Source: Azorinus chamasolen
Taxonomy: Eukaryota; Mollusca; Bivalvia; Cardiida; Solecurtidae
Reading direction: 5' to 3'
Length of the DNA: 64,000 nucleotides
Assembly (NCBI GenBank): GCA_963576725.1
Contig: OY755240.1
Coordinates: 97,560,316 to 97,624,315, forward strand
Under the pieces are notes generated by a model, which ran no database searches, had not been told where the DNA came from, and saw only the letters and a program-made list of their open reading frames with translations. The translations under genes were made by a program, and so were the position numbers. Shown one piece after another: positions 10,900-21,675 of this stretch; the first letter of the stretch is position 1, and each line of letters begins with the position of its first letter.

Positions 10900-11149
10900 T
10901 TAACCGTTTACTCCGTGAATATTCATGGCATACACCATCTACTGTGTGCATTAATCTAATATTAGTTTATAGTGCTATATAAAACAATTAAATACATAGC
11001 TGTTCCAAATAGTATGGAATCAGATCTAGGATATCCTATAAGCACAAAGATCAAAACCCTGATCAGGCGGCTCCTATAGGAGTTGTCTGATCTGGGTCCA
11101 CACTGTCTGCAAAGGTGTCAAAATGTGTCCTTTTGAAGTAAAGGGTTAA
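10900..11149 (+). mobile_element. MITE family B, full-length
   Basis: 250 bp between TTAA at 10900-10903 and 11146-11149. Left TTAACCGTTTACTCCGTGAA, right TTGAAGTAAAGGGTTAA. The hairpin has the arm CCCTGATCAGGCGGCTCC, apex CTATAGG and a right arm TCTGATCTGGG, showing the T.T mismatch. Confidence 0.93.
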
Positions 11150-11159
11150 TTTATTTGCT

Positions 11160-11480
11160 TTCCTTTGTAGATATTATATTCTCTTATTTGTAGTGTTGTT
11201 TTAATTAGATAACAATAGTATTGTATTCTCTTATATGTATTCTTGTTTTACTATATCATTGTATTAACAATATCATTGTATTCTGTTACTCGTACTTCTT
11301 GACGTAGTAGAGTTTGTATTCTTTTATATGTATTCTTGTTTTACTAAGATATTAATATCACTGCATTTTCTTAATGGTAGGTTTTGACGTAGACTTCGTA
11401 TTCTCTTATATGTATTGTTGTTTTACTTAGATAATAATAGTATTGCATCCTCTTACTTGCATTGTTGTTTTATTTCGTAG
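11160..11480. repeat. diverged AT-rich tandem repeats
   Basis: Repeated TATTCTCTTATATGTATT and TTGTTTTACT phrases at irregular spacing. The same phrases recur in the arrays at 12000 and 13195, so this looks like the oldest part of one field. Confidence 0.7.
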
Positions 11481-11999
11481 GATCTTGGGGTGTCTGGTAA
11501 AACCAGCTGATCAATGGGGTTCAGGACCAAAGACAACAGTCAGCTCGTACGAAATGAACCATTTCGTGTTGATGATTTATGTCTCTATGAATATCAAAAT
11601 CAGTTTCTGAAATATGAAAATAACAATAAGTAGTGAATGTGTAATCAGCACTAAGACACAGTGTCAAGACATAAACATTGTACACAAAACAACAATGACA
11701 CGGTGTATGCGTAGCTAAACATACCCGACCACGTACACATGCCTAAGTAGTAGATTTAACAAACACGAGAAGAGTTTAATGAAACTTATAATAACTTACT
11801 TAAATATATATGTAATGAAAATATATCAAAAAGACGAATTACCTGGATAAATATTCAATTTATACAGTAAATATATCACAATGCCAAAGATAAGGTGACC
11901 ATATTGAATTATTTTAATTGACGGATAACCCATGCAAAGTAACAAGGTTATTTCCCTTTAAAAAGAATATCACTCTATAAATTTGTGTGTTGATAACAG
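11481..11999. other. unassigned, between arrays
   Basis: Complex sequence without a recognised family. It splits the tandem field into two. Confidence 0.4.
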
Positions 12000-12960
12000 T
12001 ACTATTGCATTCTCTTTTTTGTATTGTTGGTTTACGTGGATAACAGTATTATTGCATTATCTTACTTATAATACTGTTTTACTTAGATACTAATAGTATT
12101 GTATGCACTCACTAGTAGTGTTGTTTTACGTAGATAGTAGTATTGTGCATTCTCTTTCTTGTATTGTCGGTTTATGTAGATAATAATACTATTGCATTCT
12201 CTTACTAGTATTGTTGGTTTACGTATATAACATAGTACTATTGCACTCTATTACTAGTAGTGTTGGTTTACGTATATAATAGTACAATTGCATTCTCTAA
12301 CTAGTATTGTTTTACATATATAATAGTACTATTGCATTCTCTTACTAGTAGTGTTGGTTTACTTATATGATGGTACTATTACATTATCTTACTAGTGTTG
12401 TTTTACTTATATAATAGTACTATTGCATTCTCTTCCTAGAATTGTTTTACGTATATAATAGTACTATTGCATTCTCTTACTAGTATTGTTGGTTTACATA
12501 TATAATATAGTACTATTGCATTCTCTTGCTAGTATTGTTGGTTCACATATACAATATAGTACTATTGCATTCTCTTACTAGTAGTATTGGTTTACGTATA
12601 TGATAGTACTATTACATTATCTTACTAGTGTTGTTTTACTTATATAATAGTACTATTGCATTCTCTTACTAGTATTGTTTTACGTATATAATAGTACTAT
12701 TGCATTCTCTTACTAGTATTGTTGGTTTACATATATAATATAGTACTATTGCATTCTCTTACTTGTATTGTTGTTTTACGTATATAATAGTACTATTGCA
12801 TTCTCTTACTAGTATTGTTGATTTACGTATATAATATAGTACTATTGAATTCTCTTACTAGTGTTGTTTTACGTATATAATAGTACCATTGCATTATCTT
12901 ACTAGTATTGTTGTTTTACGTAGATAATACTATCATAGCATTCTCTTCCATGACGTAGAT
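12000..12960. repeat. minisatellite, ~43-bp unit, about 21 copies
   Basis: The unit joins ATAATAGTACTATTGCATTC, TCTTACTAGTATTG and TTTTACGTAT. Units differ by small substitutions and 1-3 bp length changes. Confidence 0.92.
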
Positions 12961-13194
12961 ATTGTTTTCTCGTATTGTTCCGTAGACAAAAGTAGTATTG
13001 ATTTCTCTTACTGTTATTTTGACCTAGATTGTGTGTTGTCTTACTTTTTGAATAATAATCTGAAAATATTTACAACATAGAATTAGTATATTCTCAAAAA
13101 TGTATCTCTTAGTATATTTTATATACTCTTATTTGTATTGTTTGTTAGGAATACGTTGTGTTATCTTGCTTGTATTGTATTTTTACGTAGATCT

Positions 13195-13815
13195 TGTATT
13201 GGTTTACGTGTATTGTTTTTACTTATATATATATTCTCTTACGTGTATTGTTTTTACTTATATATATTCTCTTACGTGTATTGTTTTTACTTATATATAT
13301 TCTCTTACGTGTATTGTTTTTACTTATATATATTCTCTTACGTGTATTGTTTTTACTTATATATATATTCTCTTACGTGTATTGTTTTTACTTATATATA
13401 TATTCTCTTACGTGTATTGTTTTTACTTATATATATTCTCTTACGTGTATTGTTTTTACTTATATATATATTCTCTTACGTGTATTGTTTTTACTTATAT
13501 ATATATTCTCTTACGTGTATTGTTTTTACTTATATATATATATTCTCTTACGTGTATTGTTTTTACTTATATATATATTCTCTTACGTGTATTGTTTTTA
13601 CTTATATATATTCTCTTACGTGTATTGTTTTTACTTATATATATATTCTCTTACGTGTATTGTTTTTACTTATATATATATTCTCTTACGTGTATTGTTT
13701 TTACTTATATATATATTCTCTTACGTGTATTGTTTTTACTTATATATATATTCTCTTACGTGTATTGTTTTTACTTATATATATTCTCTTACGTGTATTG
13801 TTTTTATGTATATAT
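13195..13815. repeat. minisatellite, 33-37-bp unit, about 18 copies
   Basis: Unit ATTCTCTTACGTGTATTG plus TTTTTACTTATATATAT. It is far more homogeneous than the array before it, and copies differ mainly by one or two TA steps. All three forward frames stay open for 240-270 codons because the unit lacks stops. Those frames are not genes. Confidence 0.95.
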
Positions 13816-14104
13816 TGTATTCTATTAGCTGTAATGGTTTATACGTATATATTGTATTTTACATAAACATTTTCTCTTGTATATTGTTTTCTTTTTGCAA
13901 ACAATATAATCTCTCACCTGTATTGCTTTTCGAAGTAGATGTTATATTCTCATGCTCGTATTGTTTTCGACGTGTATATCAATTGATTTCATGTGAAGTA
14001 ATTTAGAAGCAATTAATTGGAACAGTAGCTTACATAATTTATTAGAACTACTAGACACCAGAGAAGTCGTCGTTACAGGGGACTCGTATCACAGATAGTC
14101 ATAT
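13816..14104. other. decayed edge of the array, then unassigned
   Basis: Loose copies of the same phrases (TATTGTTTTC, TATATTCTC) fade out by about 13980. Confidence 0.5.
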
Positions 14105-14275
14105 ATAGTTAAACTTGTCTTAGGCGACCGCTAAAAAGAAGTAGTTTGGGATATTTAGCATAGGTGGTAGCTTAGTGCAAGTGGAATGTACTGCAGAACG
14201 TTCCTATAGGCTGTTTCCGTATTAGTTTTTCCATGCATTAAACAAGCATCTGGTTTTCAAGACTTCTGTCATCAA
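14105..14275 (+). mobile_element. MITE family E, strongly decayed
   Basis: AGTTAAACTTGTCTTAGGCG at the left, AGGTGGTAGCTTAGTGCAAG in the core, then CATTAAACAAGCATCTGG. Near the limit of recognition. Confidence 0.55.
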
Positions 14276-14620
14276 TCAATAAAAGACAGTTAAGTTATCA
14301 TATTTGAATATATTCTGCTACGATTAGACATGGTGTAAGCATTCCAAGACGGTTGACGCACTAACAAGTAACCTGTGGATGTCTGTTCTACGGCATCATG
14401 TTAAACGATTTATAGCCGATTTCTCGATTCAAGCTTCAAGTGTAACTGATACATATCATATTTGTATAATTAATAGGACCTTGCATGCATACAAGTCATA
14501 ACACATGAAACCAGAATATGGTTAATCATATTTCAAGTAAGTGTAGACTTACTTTGAAATTAAATAAAAATTCAGACCAAAAGATAAAGGTGCCTACTCA
14601 AATGCTAAAACCGTCCTTTC
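14276..14620. other. unassigned
   Basis: No recognised repeat or gene. Confidence 0.35.
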
Positions 14621-14706
14621 TCCACCAAACCTTATGTTGTGACCACTCCTTAGAATAGTCTCTTCAGGACGGTGTTCAAGAGTGGTCATAACATAGGGTT
14701 TGGTGG
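14621..14706. repeat. inverted repeat, family J
   Basis: TCCACCAAACCTTATGTTGT and CATAACATAGGGTTTGGTGG face each other across about 20 bp. A related, decayed sequence is at 48763. It may be another hairpin MITE. Confidence 0.7.
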
Positions 14707-14961
14707 ATAAATAAAGAAGTTATTTTTGGAAAAGTTTTAATAATGCATCTTATCTGGATCTATGAAAATAACTTAAAAATAAGACAGTTGTCACAGAAGC
14801 AGACACCTACTTGCTGCTTGTCACCGTGTCCACCATCCTGTAGGTACTACATGTCCGGTACAGGATGGTTTCTGCAGAAATTCCTGTTTTTTTTTAATCT
14901 AAGTAGTGTTTACAGAGAACGGAACCCTTATTAGTTATCATGCTACTTGGCGAATATTCAT
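14707..14961. other. unassigned, with a small hairpin
   Basis: ACCATCCTGTAGGTAC and GTACCGG..CAGGATGGT form a small inverted repeat at about 14831-14870. Confidence 0.4.
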
Positions 14962-15176
14962 TTAACCCTATATCTGTTTTAATATTCATCTTAGAAATGA
15001 TTACACCATGAATATTTATTAGCTGAACATTTTTAAGGCAATGGTTTTGCTTTGACAAAAAAACTGTAGAAATATATCTACATTATGTCATAAGCAAACA
15101 GAGCAGACCTTGATCAGACGGTTCCTACTCTGTGTGCAAAGGCGTAGAAAGGCGCATTTATACAGTAAAGGGTTAA
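14962..15176 (+). mobile_element. MITE family B, right hairpin arm deleted
   Basis: 215 bp, TTAA at 14962-14965 and 15173-15176. The arm GACCTTGATCAGACGGTTCC jumps straight to TACTCTGTGTGC. The end is CAGTAAAGGGTTAA. Confidence 0.88.
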
Positions 15177-15280
15177 CTCTACCAATACCAAAAACTCGTG
15201 CATATGCCATTATCAAAATCAGCTAATAGCTATCCATGACGTCGTTGTTTCTACGCGAATATTCAACAGGGAAAGGGTTA
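15177..15280 (-). mobile_element. partial family B, abutting
   Basis: It begins directly after the previous element and carries the distal B body in reverse (GTGCATATGCCATTATCAAA, then GAATATTCAACAGGG). It ends GGGTTAC, with TTAA lost. Confidence 0.65.
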
Positions 15281-15640
15281 CAGGAGTTTTCTGTATACAG
15301 TATGTGTCACACTTTATCTACTGTATACAGTATACAGTATATGTCACACTTTATTTACTGTATACAGTATATGTCACATTTTATTTACTGTATATAGTAT
15401 ATGTCACACTTTATTTACTGTATACAGTATATGTCACACTTTATCTACGATTGAAGACCTCTATATTTATCAGGGAAAGGGTTACAGGAGTTTTCTGTAT
15501 ACAGTATGTGTCACACTTTATCTACTGTATACAGTATATGTCACACTTTATTTACTGTATACAGTATATGTCACACTTTATCTACTGTATACAGTATATG
15601 TCACACTTTATCTACGATTGAAGACCTCTATATTTATTTA
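15267..15640. repeat. duplicated block with a 30-bp minisatellite
   Basis: Two blocks (15267-15470 and 15471-15640) both start CAGGGAAAGGGTTACAGG and end ACGATTGAAGACCTC. Each contains 30-bp units (TATACAGTATATGTCACACT). The block start is the end of the B fragment, so a MITE terminus was duplicated with the array. Confidence 0.88.
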
Positions 15641-16077
15641 CTATATGTATGTAGTCTCTGGAAAAAACCATTATTCTGTACTCATTTACATAGTGTATAA
15701 TTTTTTTATGTTACATGTATTTTGAAACTTGTGATCCGATGAATTATCATTTAATTCAGAAGTCCAGATAAGATGCGTAAATTAAAACATTTTCAAGAAT
15801 AGCCATTATAAAACATAATATTATTAATATTCACGTTTTCACAATTTCATACAGGAATATTGATCAGGTGAACGGTTAAAAGTGGAGTAAACGTTTTAAA
15901 GAAGACATGTGATACAAACAGTAGATGAGGAGTTTAAAGATACGTGTACTTATTAAGGTAAACAGTTTAGTACCAAACCCTCGTATCATAACTCAGTTTA
16001 TGCATACTTATCCGTTATTTATTCATTTCACTCAGTGTTTGCGTTTACAAATGAGCCCTGCTTTAAGAAAACCGACC
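15641..16077. other. unassigned, with a possible B remnant
   Basis: AGCCATTATAAAACATAATA and AATATTGATCAGGTGAACGG at 15800-15880 resemble the reversed B body. The rest is unassigned. Confidence 0.4.
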
Positions 16078-16230
16078 ATAACCCTTTACCCCATAGAGAC
16101 GTAGCTTGACATATTTGCAAACAAAGTAGACCAGATCTACAGGAGGCGTCCCGTCTGGATCTTCCCTGTCTGTTTATAGAATATCATAGATCTGATTTTA
16201 TACTATTTGGCATAGTTATGTATTCACTTG
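16078..16230 (-). mobile_element. MITE family B, right part lost
   Basis: ATAACCCTTTACCCCATAGA begins it (TTAA reads ATAA). The hairpin at 16115-16178 is shortened. ATATCATAGATCTGATTTTA follows and the body then fades. Confidence 0.6.
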
Positions 16231-16632
16231 CATTATATAACTGTACAAACAGTATCAGTTATTTGATGTTCATAATGAGGGGTGGGGTCTGCCATATATT
16301 TTAATGTAGTATAAGGTTTAAGCTTTGCAAACAGTGTAGAACCAGATTAGGGTAAGCATATTTTGCCACCAATACAAGCCTACTATGATTAGTTAACTTG
16401 TATGACAAACAGTGTGGAACCAGATCAGATTCCGTGCTGTGCACTGGTGTAATGTGTTTGTGGACACTCTAAAGGTAGGTTTTTATACAGCGCGGGGACT
16501 AAAGTGCTAATCATTTAACAATGTGTCAATTTTGCAGCATGATTATAGACATTGTAGACCCCATTAAGATGCTTTCATTCTGAGTAACACAGTTGCATAT
16601 GCACGGCTGCGCCGAGAGCGACAATAAAAACA
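16231..16632. other. unassigned, with two half-hairpins
   Basis: GCAAACAGTGTAGAACCAGA at 16327 and GACAAACAGTGTGGAACCAG at 16404 are left arms without right arms. The rest is unassigned. Confidence 0.45.
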
Positions 16633-16847
16633 CAGTAAACGCTCACTAACCCTAGCTGTTAGTAAAGACGAATTGGGAATGTTTAGGCAGGTAACAGCTT
16701 AATGCAGAGTGTAAGTCATGCAGAAAGTTCACATTGGAATCCCATTGGAGCTTTCTGTATGACTTTCATTCTGAATTAAGCTGTAACCTGTCTTAATGAC
16801 CCAAACAAGATACGCACTTGAGTGTTCGGAATAGCAAGGGTTTACTG
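16633..16847 (+). mobile_element. MITE family E, end class GCTATTCCGAAC
   Basis: The left end starts CAGTAAACGCTCACTAACCC. The right end is the complement of CAGTAAACCCTTGCTATTCC. The core AGCTTAATGCAGAGTGTAAG to TCATTCTGAATTAAGCTG is a long imperfect hairpin. TA follows at 16848, but the left TA is not kept. Confidence 0.82.
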
Positions 16848-17917
16848 TATACAGCAAACTATCTATCAATGAAGCATCTGAAACCTTACCTGTCCAGAGA
16901 CATGTGTCAGAGGTTTGGCAAATCTTTGTCAGTTTTAACACATATTGTTCCTAGTTTTAAATTGTACGGATCATGACAATCTCACTCTAAAACACGTCCC
17001 ACACAGCTTGGACTGTCAATAAAGTACTTATTTACACAAATATTTGACAAATCTGATACCATTCTTCATTCATTTATCGGCCAGTAAACATCCCCAAACA
17101 ATTTGACTGTCTGTAACAAAGCATTTAAATTTGTTCTCCTATTTTTACGATCTTTTCTCTACAATTGTTTCTCCGATTACTGCTTGAAAGCCCGTCTCCG
17201 AAAACGTACCAAATTTGAACATAAAAGTCTCATAAAACATTGGCTGTACCATGGAAGGGTATTAAAACCTTCAGCCTTCAAGGCTATTTAATTGTCTTCA
17301 ATTAGCTTAAAACGAGCGTATTAACAAGATAATGAATATGTGTTAATGTCACTAGCGATCTCTTAATTCACGGTGTTCCCCTTTCCAGCGACGGTTATGG
17401 GTAATAAACGGAGGCCTTAAATTCAACATCCCTTGTAGATACATGGGGTTCCATTGTAATGTAATTGGGTGCTTGCTTCGGCGCGGGTCCTCACATCTGA
17501 TTTCAAAGTCCCCGTACAAATAGAAGCCATGGAATACGATAGGTCGTCATTGTTGGTTGGCCTGCTCCACGCGGCTAGTCTTCAGCGACCTTTGGAGGCT
17601 GAAGTCAGAGAACACTACCCACCAGTCTGACTAACACAAGCTGTCGTGGAAAAAGTCTGCTCCATGACTTGCAATGCAATCTGACAACCAGTAACGGTGA
17701 ACGAAGACGACAAGTCCTATTTTTCAAGGAGTTAAAAGCCCCGTTTTTCATTGTTATTCAGCAATTCAAATCAAATTATGAATGAAAGTTTCGGTACAGA
17801 AGGTAAATGTTATTTGTTTGTTTATTTTAGGGTAACCTCTACTGAAAGGGTCCGCCAATATGACTTATCATACATCCTATTCTCTATCACAGTACCTCTC
17901 ATTTCATCGCCTTAATT
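16848..17917. other. unassigned, about 1.1 kb
   Basis: Complex, with a less AT-rich patch at 17380-17700. CTTCAGCGACC..GGAGGCTGAAG is a small hairpin near 17580. No convincing exon. Confidence 0.4.
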
Positions 17918-18125
17918 TTAACCCTTTACTCCACACGCATTTTAAAGCCTTTGAAAACGGAGCCGTCTGATCTGGGTCTATTCTGTTTGCACATGGATAT
18001 TTTATAGGTCTGATTCTACAGTTTCATGACCATAACCAACATGCCCTGTGTTTATGTGCTATTATAAAAAAATATAATTAACGTTCCTGGTGTCGTTATT
18101 TCAAAGTAGAATTCAGTGGGAAAGC
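17918..18125 (-). mobile_element. MITE family B, one hairpin arm deleted
   Basis: Starts TTAACCCTTTACTCCACACG. The arm before the apex is gone, leaving GAGCCGTCTGATCTGGGTC. The distal end is decayed near TTCAGTGGGAAAG. Confidence 0.75.
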
Positions 18126-18569
18126 AAATGGACAGATTGGATTTTAATACAATAGTCTCGACCTCCGGGTGGTAAATGTACTTTGCGTAACAGCAGGGGA
18201 GATGGGCACCATATTGGACAAGTATTGAATACCGCCATTTCTAACAGTCACGTGACATGGTCCTCAATCCCAGGGGTAGCATTTACACTTCCGTTATACC
18301 CGCATAAACTTTCTCAAACTGTGGAAAAATGAACGATCACAAGTTTTGACAAGTAACCGTGTCAGTTGTATCAGTATTAATCTGTTATGAAGACTGAATG
18401 TCCATTAATTATAATTGCATTTTCTCACTCTTAGTCCACATGGAACGAGAGTTTGCGAGAGTTGCCATCCGATAACATTTCGTTTCTAGCTTAACAAGTA
18501 CAACTGTCGAAGAACCAAATTGCCATGATACAAGCATGCGCACTACAAATTGTCGTCAATTTGTATGCA
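18126..18569. other. unassigned
   Basis: No recognised repeat or gene. Confidence 0.35.
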
Positions 18570-18773
18570 TAGTAGAACATGGCTTAAGCGACCATATATA
18601 ATTGAACACGTGAATCTTAGAAAAACGGATTACTTAATATGGGGCAAAAGTAATGCTGACTGTGCCTAAAGGAGCTATTTGCATTACTTTTAAATTGCAT
18701 TTAGCTACCACCTGCCTTTCAGACCAGTAAACTCACATCTTTTTGATGATCACTCAAGGCAGTATTTTGCTGT
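18570..18773 (+). mobile_element. MITE family E, end class TCTTAAGCG
   Basis: Left TAGTAGAACATGGCTTAAGC, right GATGATCACTCAAGGCAGTA. The core has CTAAAGGAGCTATTTGC and GCATTTAGCTACCACCTGCC. Ends and arms are mutated. Confidence 0.75.
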
Positions 18774-18851
18774 AATCGCTAACATTTTGTTGATGTTGTA
18801 ATAGGTACCTTAGACCACCTGAAGAGCCCATAGAACCCCTCCAGATCTCCT

Positions 18852-19038
18852 CTAGAGCGAGAAATAAAGACATCATGAATATCAAGTAGATAGTTTGATT
18901 ATAATGACATATGAACATCGGACATTTTGGCTCAGACAGACAATGTACATTCAGATATATACCTATAGGAGACGTCTGATATGGGTCTACTCTCTTTGCA
19001 AATGTGTGAGACGACGTTTATATTAGGGGAAGGGTTAA
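18852..19038 (+). mobile_element. MITE family B, 5' truncated
   Basis: Begins inside the body at AAATAAAGACATCATGAATA. The left hairpin arm is eroded and the right arm TAGGAGACGTCTGATATGGG is intact. Ends GGGGAAGGGTTAA. Confidence 0.75.
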
Positions 19039-19042
19039 AAAT

Positions 19043-19113
19043 CAGGTGGTTACTTAATGCAGGGCGAATATTTTGCAGAAAGCTCCTGTAAAATGTTTAT
19101 GTATTAAACTACC
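19043..19113 (+). mobile_element. family E core hairpin, ends lost
   Basis: CAGGTGGTTACTTAATGCAG opens it, GCAGAAAGCTCCTG marks the apex and TTAAACTACCACCTACC closes it. Confidence 0.65.
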
Positions 19114-19128
19114 ACCTACCATTATGAT

Positions 19129-19290
19129 CCGGACTAACAGTAGACCCCCTTAAGACCCCTTTAGACCTCCTCTAAAGCGATCACCTAACGTGGGACGAAT
19201 GTTATGCAGAAAGCTCCTACATGAGCTTTCTTTGTAACTTTCGTCCTGCTCCCGCCTTCCTTTATTACACTGGTGGTCGCTTTAAAGCGC
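19129..19290 (+). mobile_element. MITE family E, end class CTAAAGCGATCACC
   Basis: CAGTAGACCCCCTTAAGACC, then CTCTAAAGCGATCACC, faces GGTGGTCGCTTTAAAGCG. The apex GCTCCTACATGAGC is intact. The terminal sequence differs from every other E copy here. Confidence 0.65.
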
Positions 19291-19342
19291 ATATACTCCA
19301 TTTAAGGCAATCACTAAATGCATAATTATAGGCGTATTTAGA

Positions 19343-19586
19343 AGCAGGTGGTTGCTTAATGCATGACAAGGTACAGTAAAACCTCTCTATAACGACCACT
19401 AAATTACATCAAGTATTTTGTGTTAAAGGCAGGTGAATGCTTAAAGCAAGGTGAAAGTAAACAGAACACTTTCTGTTTTACTTTCACCTTACTTTAAGCA
19501 ACCACCTGCCCAAAACATTAACTAATTAACACAATTTAGTGGTCGTTATAGAGAGGTTTTATTGTACATGTAATGCAGAAGGCTCC
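19343..19586 (+). mobile_element. family E fragment split by another E element
   Basis: GAAGCAGGTGGTTGCTTAAT, then GACAAGG, is the left arm. After the insertion it resumes CATGTAATGCAGAAGGCTCC. It is truncated at the apex, where a family B fragment follows. Confidence 0.75.
19374..19564 (+). mobile_element. MITE family E, intact, end class CTATAACGACC
   Basis: 191 bp flanked by TA at 19372-19373 and 19565-19566. Its terminal repeats match over about 32 bp with one difference, starting CAGTAAAACCTCTCTATAAC. The core hairpin runs CAGGTGAATGCTTAAAGC to AAGCAACCACCTGCC, with a centre lacking the usual GCTCC apex. Confidence 0.93.
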
Positions 19587-19742
19587 TACAGGGATCAAGA
19601 TCAGACGTCTCCCCGTCATGGTCTGTTCTGTTTGCTTCAACAATTTATGTCACCGCCAAGCATTCTCTTGTTCATGTGCAATTATAAAAAGCTAAGATAA
19701 TTTTCATTTTTATACATGAATATTAATTAGGTAGAGAGTTAA
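19587..19742 (-). mobile_element. MITE family B, 5' part missing
   Basis: Starts at the apex side of the hairpin (GATCAAGATCAGACGTCTCC) and continues into the reversed body. Ends at TTAA 19739-19742 after TAGAGAG. Confidence 0.7.
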
Positions 19743-19868
19743 TAGACATGCATGTATACACCCATACATTAATAGACATACATGTATACATGTATACAGC
19801 ATTTCAATAAAGCGTCGCTTGCGCCACCACTACACAAAGTTGAATCTAATTAATAAAAACTTAAACCA
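19743..19868. other. unassigned, with a short duplication
   Basis: TTAATAGACATGCATGTATA is followed by TTAATAGACATACATGTATA 30 bp later, a small direct repeat starting at the B terminus. Confidence 0.5.
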
Positions 19869-20066
19869 TTAAATCATTCTCTTGCTAAACGCTACACGGC
19901 TGGCATTTACAAACAGCTTGGACCCTGATAAGATGCCGAGTGACTCGACATACTATCAGGCTCCATCCTGTATTGACACTCGGTCAATAGTTTCTCAATA
20001 GCTTATACAAATCGATTCAGCAGATTGGAGAATGAGCGGACTTTTGTTCAGCATCGAAAGGGTTAA
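19869..20066 (+). mobile_element. MITE family H, full-length
   Basis: TTAA at 19869-19872 and 20063-20066, 198 bp. The hairpin arms CAAACAGCTTGGACCCTGAT and TATCAGGCTCCATCCTG are decayed. The right flank has GACACTCGGTCAATAG and ends AGCATCGAAAGGGTTAA. Confidence 0.82.
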
Positions 20067-20513
20067 TATATACCGTTTGGTTTTATATCGCGAGATTCTG
20101 CAGTTTCATCTTTCTTCTTGCAGATCACAGTAGCGCCAGTAATTGGTGGCCCTTTGAAACAGTGCTAAATGAATTTCACTATCAAGTAAAGTTAGCGCAA
20201 AAGTTGTTAATGAGCAAAACCTTAAAATAAGGATCCTGCAAATTGGAAACGCCCAGCGTTTGCGTGAGAATAGGTTACTAGGAAAAGGCAAAGAAGCAAC
20301 GATGTCTTCAAAGGTCGTCCAATGTGTGTTACTCGTTCAACTTTTCTCATTTTAGAACCTTTGTGTGTTTTGTTTGTTTGAATGTGTGTGACGATGACCG
20401 TTTAATTTTGTTTTTATTGTGTAAAGTATTATCTGTAACAAAGTCTTTTAAGTTGTACAGGTGCATGAGAGAATGGCATAATCATAGGAGGAAAGAAATC
20501 TAACAGTTGACTG
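20067..20513. other. unassigned
   Basis: TCTTTCTTCTTGCAG at 20109 resembles a 3' splice site, but no exon can be supported after it. Confidence 0.35.
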
Positions 20514-20745
20514 TTAAACATTTCCTTCATATAAACTCCTTTTCATCTCTTTGCAGACAGGGTAGACCCAGATCAGACGGCTCATACAAGATACGTCTGA
20601 TCAGGGTCTGATCTGTTTGTTTATGAAAAAATATCGATCCGATCAGTCAACAATTCCCCTCGGATGTTTACCTTATAAAAATAATTTAATGAATATTCAT
20701 GAAGTGATCAATTCATGCATACATGTTCAACAAGGAAAGGGGTAA
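20514..20745 (-). mobile_element. MITE family B
   Basis: Starts TTAAACATTTCCTTCATATA. The hairpin CAGGGTAGACCCAGATCAGA to TCTGATCAGGGTCTGATCTG shows the A.A mismatch. The distal end GGAAAGGGGTAA is mutated from TTAA. Confidence 0.82.
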
Positions 20746-20951
20746 GCAATGACTATCATCTAAACCGTCTTACTATAGGTATTCTTCACAGACAGAGTAA
20801 CGATGTAGTCTTTATCGCTAATGGAAATTGTTCATTTCTTATTCAAATATAACAAGCGATTTTTTTCTAATATGAATATGTCAACATCACTAGTTAATCT
20901 GCAACTGGTTTGTTTTAAGTTTTATTATTATTATTATCTATTATCCGACTT
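20746..20951. other. unassigned
   Basis: Contains a short TTA microsatellite near 20924-20936. Confidence 0.35.
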
Positions 20952-21191
20952 TTAATATTTTCCCCTTATAAACGTCTTTAACGCCTTTGTAAACCGAGTA
21001 GAACCAGATCAGATGTCTCCTAATCATGATTTGTCATGTTTTCTTATGAAATTATATACATGTAGATAGGATTCAACAGCTTCTGCTACCGTCGATCGTT
21101 CTCTTGTTCATATGCAATTATGAAAGCTAAGTTAATTTATCTTCTTGCAGACACTTATTCATACATGATTATTAATGAGGTACAGGGTTAA
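20952..21191 (-). mobile_element. MITE family B
   Basis: TTAA at 20952-20955 and 21188-21191. The hairpin is eroded on its right arm. Its terminal GTACAGGGTTAA is the phrase repeated in the array that follows. Confidence 0.78.
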
Positions 21192-21487
21192 TTAACATAC
21201 ACTCATACAGTATATAGCACCTGTCTTAAGGTACAGGGTTAATAGACATACAGTATATAGCACCTGTCTTAAGGTACAGGGTTAATAGACATACAGTATA
21301 TAGCACCTGTCTTAAGGTACAGGGTTAATAGACATACAGTATATAGCACCTTTCTTAAGGTACAGGGTTAATAGATATACAGTATATAGCACCTGTCTTA
21401 AGGTACAGGGTTAATAGACATACAGTATATAGCACATGTATTAAGGTACAGGGTTAATAGACATACAGTATATAGCACCTGTCTTAA
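21188..21487. repeat. tandem array, 43-bp unit, 7 copies
   Basis: Each unit reads GGTACAGGGTTAATAGACAT, then ACAGTATATAGCACCTGTC, then TTAA. It contains the right end of the B element on its left and the left end of the E element on its right, so the unit is the junction of two MITEs. Confidence 0.95.
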
Positions 21488-21675
21488 GCGGTCATTCATT
21501 TATTAAACACAGGAGTCTTAGAACGTAGGTTGTTGCTTAATGCAGAGCAAAAGCAATGCAGAAAGCTCCTATATGAACTTTCTGCATTACTTTTGACTTG
21601 CATTAAGCTACCACCTGACTTACAGACACCTAATATTAGCCTCTTTTTGATGACCGCTTAAGACAGGTTCTACTG
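21466..21675 (+). mobile_element. MITE family E, end class TCTTAAGCG
   Basis: CAGTATATAGCACCTGTCTT at the left (inside the last array unit) and AAGACAGGTTCTACTG at the right, with TA on both sides. The hairpin has arm GCAATGCAGAAAGCTCC and apex TATATGA. Confidence 0.9.

Noticed and set aside
13100..14006. Three overlapping 240-270-codon frames, hydrophobic, like a multi-pass membrane protein
   Set aside because: They are three frames of the same AT-rich minisatellite, and the hydrophobicity follows from T-rich codons.
20106..20130. Pyrimidine tract plus CAG as a 3' splice site
   Set aside because: The sequence after it gives no sustained open frame or recognisable exon.
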